Positions 38,380-39,709 of a stretch of DNA of 39,709 bases are shown one piece after another. The stretch's first letter is position 1, and each line of letters starts with the position of its first letter. Both the position numbers and the translations under genes were made by a program. The stretch is from Allofournierella_A excrementavium (GTDB lineage: Bacteria; Bacillota; Clostridia; Oscillospirales; Ruminococcaceae). The stretch lies in assembly GCA_019120375.1 (NCBI GenBank), contig DWVE01000012.1, positions 1 through 39,709 of the forward strand. The letters run 5' to 3'. The notes under the pieces were generated by a model. That model was given only the letters and a program-made list of their open reading frames with translations, did not search any database and had not been told where the DNA came from.

Positions 38380-38453
38380 TATTTCCGCTTTCAGCACAGA
38401 GGGGCTGCACGCAGAAAAGGGGCCAAAACGCGGCGGCGCCGCGCCTTGGGGCC

Positions 38454-38482
38454 TTGGCTTTTGCACAGTGCAGTGCTACAAT
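38454..38482 (+). promoter_or_regulatory. Promoter of the truncated ORF
   Basis: The -35 TTGGCT (38454-38459) and -10 TACAAT (38477-38482) are 17 bases apart. The ORF start lies 76 bases downstream. Confidence 0.55.
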
Positions 38483-38557
38483 GAGAAAAAGCGTTGCGGA
38501 ACGCGCGCTTTCCCGCCGGGGGCGCGGAACAAAATTCAGCGAAGGAGGAACTACAGC

Positions 38558-38632
38558 ATGGGCCTGAAGGAACAGATCGAAAAACTGAACCCCTACCTCA
38601 GGGATTCCTCTTACATCAAACAGAATGCCTGA
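38558..38632 (+). pseudogene. 24-codon ORF, probable 5' remnant of a lost gene
   Basis: The ORF starts M-G-L-K-E-Q-I-E-K-L-N-P-Y-L and ends I-K-Q-N-A. It has an AAGGAGG site nine bases upstream and a promoter at 38454-38482, so translation signals are those of a normal gene. It stops right where the repeat-like element with GATTTGAAATAT ends begins (38634). I read it as the first codons of a larger gene cut off by insertion or deletion; a genuine small protein is the alternative. I do not recognise the family. Confidence 0.45.
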
Positions 38633-38633
38633 C

Positions 38634-38805
38634 GATTTGAAATATTCTACCAAAGGCCGAAAAGGGCGAAATATATCTTTTTAAATTGCACCTGTTTTGT
38701 GGCACGAAAACAGCCCGTAAACGGCTTGTTTACGGGCTGTTTCGGTCTTATATCTTTTTTGTTAAGACAATATGGCATGGCTTAACAAAAAAGATATTTC
38801 AAATC
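38634..38805. repeat. Small element with 12-base terminal inverted repeats (MITE-like)
   Basis: GATTTGAAATAT (38634-38645) and ATATTTCAAATC (38794-38805) are perfect inverted ends of a 172-base AT-rich segment without a gene. Inside are the hairpin AAACAGCCCGTAAAC / GTTTACGGGCTGTTT (38708-38742) and a perfect 17-base inverted repeat, ATATCTTTTTTGTTAAG / CTTAACAAAAAAGATAT (38750-38797). No target-site duplication is obvious. Confidence 0.45.
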
Positions 38806-38888
38806 CGTAAAATGTCGAGATGATATTTCACGCGAACCGTGATACTATGAATCTGGAACAGGAGATCATAAAGTAAGGAGGGATACCG

Positions 38889-39257
38889 ATGGAAAAGGAG
38901 AATCTCATCTGCCCCATCTGCGGCCCGCTGGCGGCACAGACGAGAGAGCCTCTCAACGGTTCCTACCGCCAATATGACCAGATCCTTCGCAGGCTCATGG
39001 AACTGGAGCGGCAAGGCTGTATGGAACTGTTTGCCGGTGACTGCCCACTGGAGGATACCGATGCGGTGCTGGATGCCGAGCAGCATTATACCGTTTGCCA
39101 CTATGTGCGGTGCCGCAGATGCGGCGCTCTCTATTTTGTGGGGGCCTGCATCCGGGGCGCACCAGTATTTCGGCAGGTGACGGACATCCGGAAGGAAAAC
39201 CTTGGCACCCGGCTTTGGGGCCGGTGCGGGACCTGCTTTTCGCATGGAAAAGGCTGA
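38889..39257 (+). CDS. Hypothetical zinc-ribbon protein
   Basis: A 122-residue protein with an N-terminal CPICG pair and a second pair, CRRCG, near residue 75, which together could bind one zinc; further cysteines (CHYV, GACIRG, GRCGTC) follow. I do not recognise a family. The ATG at 38889 has AAGGAGG seven bases upstream, strongly supporting translation. It is transcribed alone and lies in the less GC-rich, repeat-bearing tail, so it may have been acquired. Upstream at about 38829-38846 there is an imperfect palindrome, TCACG / CGTGA, but no clear promoter. Confidence 0.65.
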   Translation: MEKENLICPICGPLAAQTREPLNGSYRQYDQILRRLMELERQGCMELFAGDCPLEDTDAVLDAEQHYTVCHYVRCRRCGALYFVGACIRGAPVFRQVTDIRKENLGTRLWGRCGTCFSHGKG

Positions 39258-39362
39258 AACTGGTGTCAACGCGGATGTCGCAAAACTTTCCAGGAAAGTG
39301 CGCCTGGTTTGCCATGCGTTCATGAAAGAGGCCTGGATAAACCGGCCTTTTGCAGCAAAGCC

Positions 39363-39391
39363 AAAAGCCGCGGGAAAACCTGCGGCTTTTT
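39363..39391 (+). terminator. Terminator after the zinc-ribbon gene
   Basis: AAAAGCCGCGGG and CCTGCGGCTTTT pair with one G-T around an AAAA loop, followed by TT. It is a variant of the hairpins at 26508 and 29986. Confidence 0.75.
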
Positions 39392-39408
39392 CATGTTCAT
39401 ACGCGGAA

Positions 39409-39438
39409 AAGCCGGTCGACCATTCGGTCGACCGGCTT
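39409..39438. terminator. Hairpin following the second repeat copy
   Basis: AAGCCGGTCGAC (39409-39420) and GTCGACCGGCTT (39427-39438) are perfect arms around CATTCG. On the minus strand it is followed by TTTTCC, so it could end the minus-strand transcript from the promoter at 39567-39595. Confidence 0.6.
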
Positions 39439-39455
39439 GTTGGCATGAGTTAACA

Positions 39456-39555
39456 GAATAGATATATTTGGCAATTCTTGGAAAACCGGCCTTTTTGGAG
39501 TAATCAACTGTTGCCAGGCATCCTCCGACCAGATCCTCTGCCAAAATACCTATTC
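39456..39555. repeat. 100-base segment bounded by imperfect inverted repeats
   Basis: GAATAGATATATTTGGCA (39456-39473) faces TGCCAAAATACCTATTC (39539-39555), so a transcript of either strand would form a long basal stem. The interior has GC-rich complementary stretches. Part of the otherwise gene-free interval 39258-39610. It may be a structured RNA or a mobile-element end. Confidence 0.4.
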
Positions 39556-39566
39556 TTTGCACTTAA

Positions 39567-39595
39567 ATTATAGCATGTACAAGGAGAAAACACAA
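39567..39595 (-). promoter_or_regulatory. Minus-strand promoter reading into the 39456-39555 element
   Basis: The -35 TTGTGT (39590-39595) and perfect -10 TATAAT (39567-39572) are 17 bases apart, with an extended TGC before the -10. The start near 39560 is just outside the basal stem. Confidence 0.6.
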
Positions 39596-39610
39596 CACTT
39601 TTACTTCAAG

Positions 39611-39709
39611 TTATCGTTCTCCACGAGCCCTTTTTTTGCTGGGCTGCTGACTCTGCTTCCACTTCCCTTGGAAGAGTTCTTCGGTAGTACATTCTTCAGG
39701 GTAATAGAA
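39611..39709 (-). CDS. Possible C-terminal end of a gene cut by the window edge
   Basis: A minus-strand frame is open from the window edge to TAA at 39611, giving 32 residues starting F-Y-Y-P-E-E-C-T-T-E-E-L and ending K-K-R-A-R-G-E-R. A second minus-strand frame is also open, to TAA at 39601, so the frame is not certain. The charged, basic ending looks like a protein C-terminus. No family is recognised. Confidence 0.3.
   Translation of the reverse strand, partial: FYYPEECTTEELFQGKWKQSQQPSKKRARGER

Noticed and set aside
35623..38484. 953-residue open frame on the plus strand opposite the OYE/AcnX/MarR operon
   Set aside because: Antisense shadow of clearly recognisable genes with the same low-complexity composition.
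39430..39560. SAM-riboswitch-like segment GATGCCTGGCAACAG
   Set aside because: The short resemblance to the GCCCGGCAAC part of S-box RNAs is not backed by the rest of that consensus.
39320..39562. 80-residue minus-strand ORF across 39320-39562
   Set aside because: It begins at the transcription start without a ribosome site and runs through two terminator-like hairpins; structured RNA is more likely.
1..39709. CRISPR array, prophage, insertion-sequence transposase
   Set aside because: No regularly spaced repeats, phage structural genes or complete transposase motifs were seen; only small palindromic elements occur near the right end.

Overview
The window looks like chromosome from a GC-rich, anaerobic, spore-forming member of the Clostridia, probably Oscillospiraceae/Ruminococcaceae-like. 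The pointers are strong AGGAGG ribosome sites, sigma-A type promoters with 17-base spacers, a CotF-like coat protein, a GlpP antiterminator, DUF1667 beside a GlpA-like dehydrogenase, and many flavin and Fe-S redox enzymes. No rRNA or ribosomal protein gene is present, so the taxon is inferred from gene content only.

Layout. 1-1,900: a minus-strand operon of a small two-helix membrane protein, a TetR regulator and a polytopic membrane protein. 2,149-2,521: a Pro-Gly-Phe tRNA operon (minus). 2,542-3,578: a DUF1622 membrane protein and a CotF-like protein. 3,720-11,466: a glycerol / glycerol-3-phosphate locus, with glpP-glpK on the minus strand and a GlpA-like dehydrogenase, a FAD oxidoreductase and a DUF1667 protein on the plus strand. 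Between them sits a base-composition outlier, an alpha/beta hydrolase fused to a multi-helix membrane domain. 11,519-15,677: a TetR gene, an M20D amidohydrolase divergent from a frameshifted YfcC-type transporter, and a MarR gene. 15,747-23,237: a seven-gene peptide-uptake operon (binding lipoprotein, two permeases, two ATPases, M14 carboxypeptidase, TetR). 23,553-25,589: a C69-type peptidase, a DUF6506 protein and a GNAT acetyltransferase. 25,646-29,875: an aldo/keto reductase, then a TetR-led operon of a CrtI-like flavoprotein and a 2Fe-2S reductase. 30,044-33,847: a heterodimeric ABC exporter behind a 27-codon leader ORF and an attenuator. 34,015-38,298: a MarR - Old-Yellow-Enzyme-like reductase - aconitase X operon. 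38,558-39,709: a lower-GC, repeat-rich tail with a truncated gene, a zinc-ribbon protein, palindromic repeats and a partial gene at the edge.

The most notable feature is leader regulation. The exporter operon has a promoter, a strong-RBS leader peptide gene, an intrinsic terminator and a perfect 10-base antiterminator pairing, which is a complete ribosome-mediated attenuator. In the glycerol locus, three consecutive transcription units (glpP-glpK, the membrane hydrolase, the glpA-like operon) each have a promoter followed by a terminator hairpin before the first gene, next to the gene for GlpP, an antitermination protein. The best candidate for new biochemistry is the MarR/OYE/AcnX operon, which pairs a dehydratase-family enzyme with an ene-reductase.

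All functions come from reading motifs and context. No database search was run.
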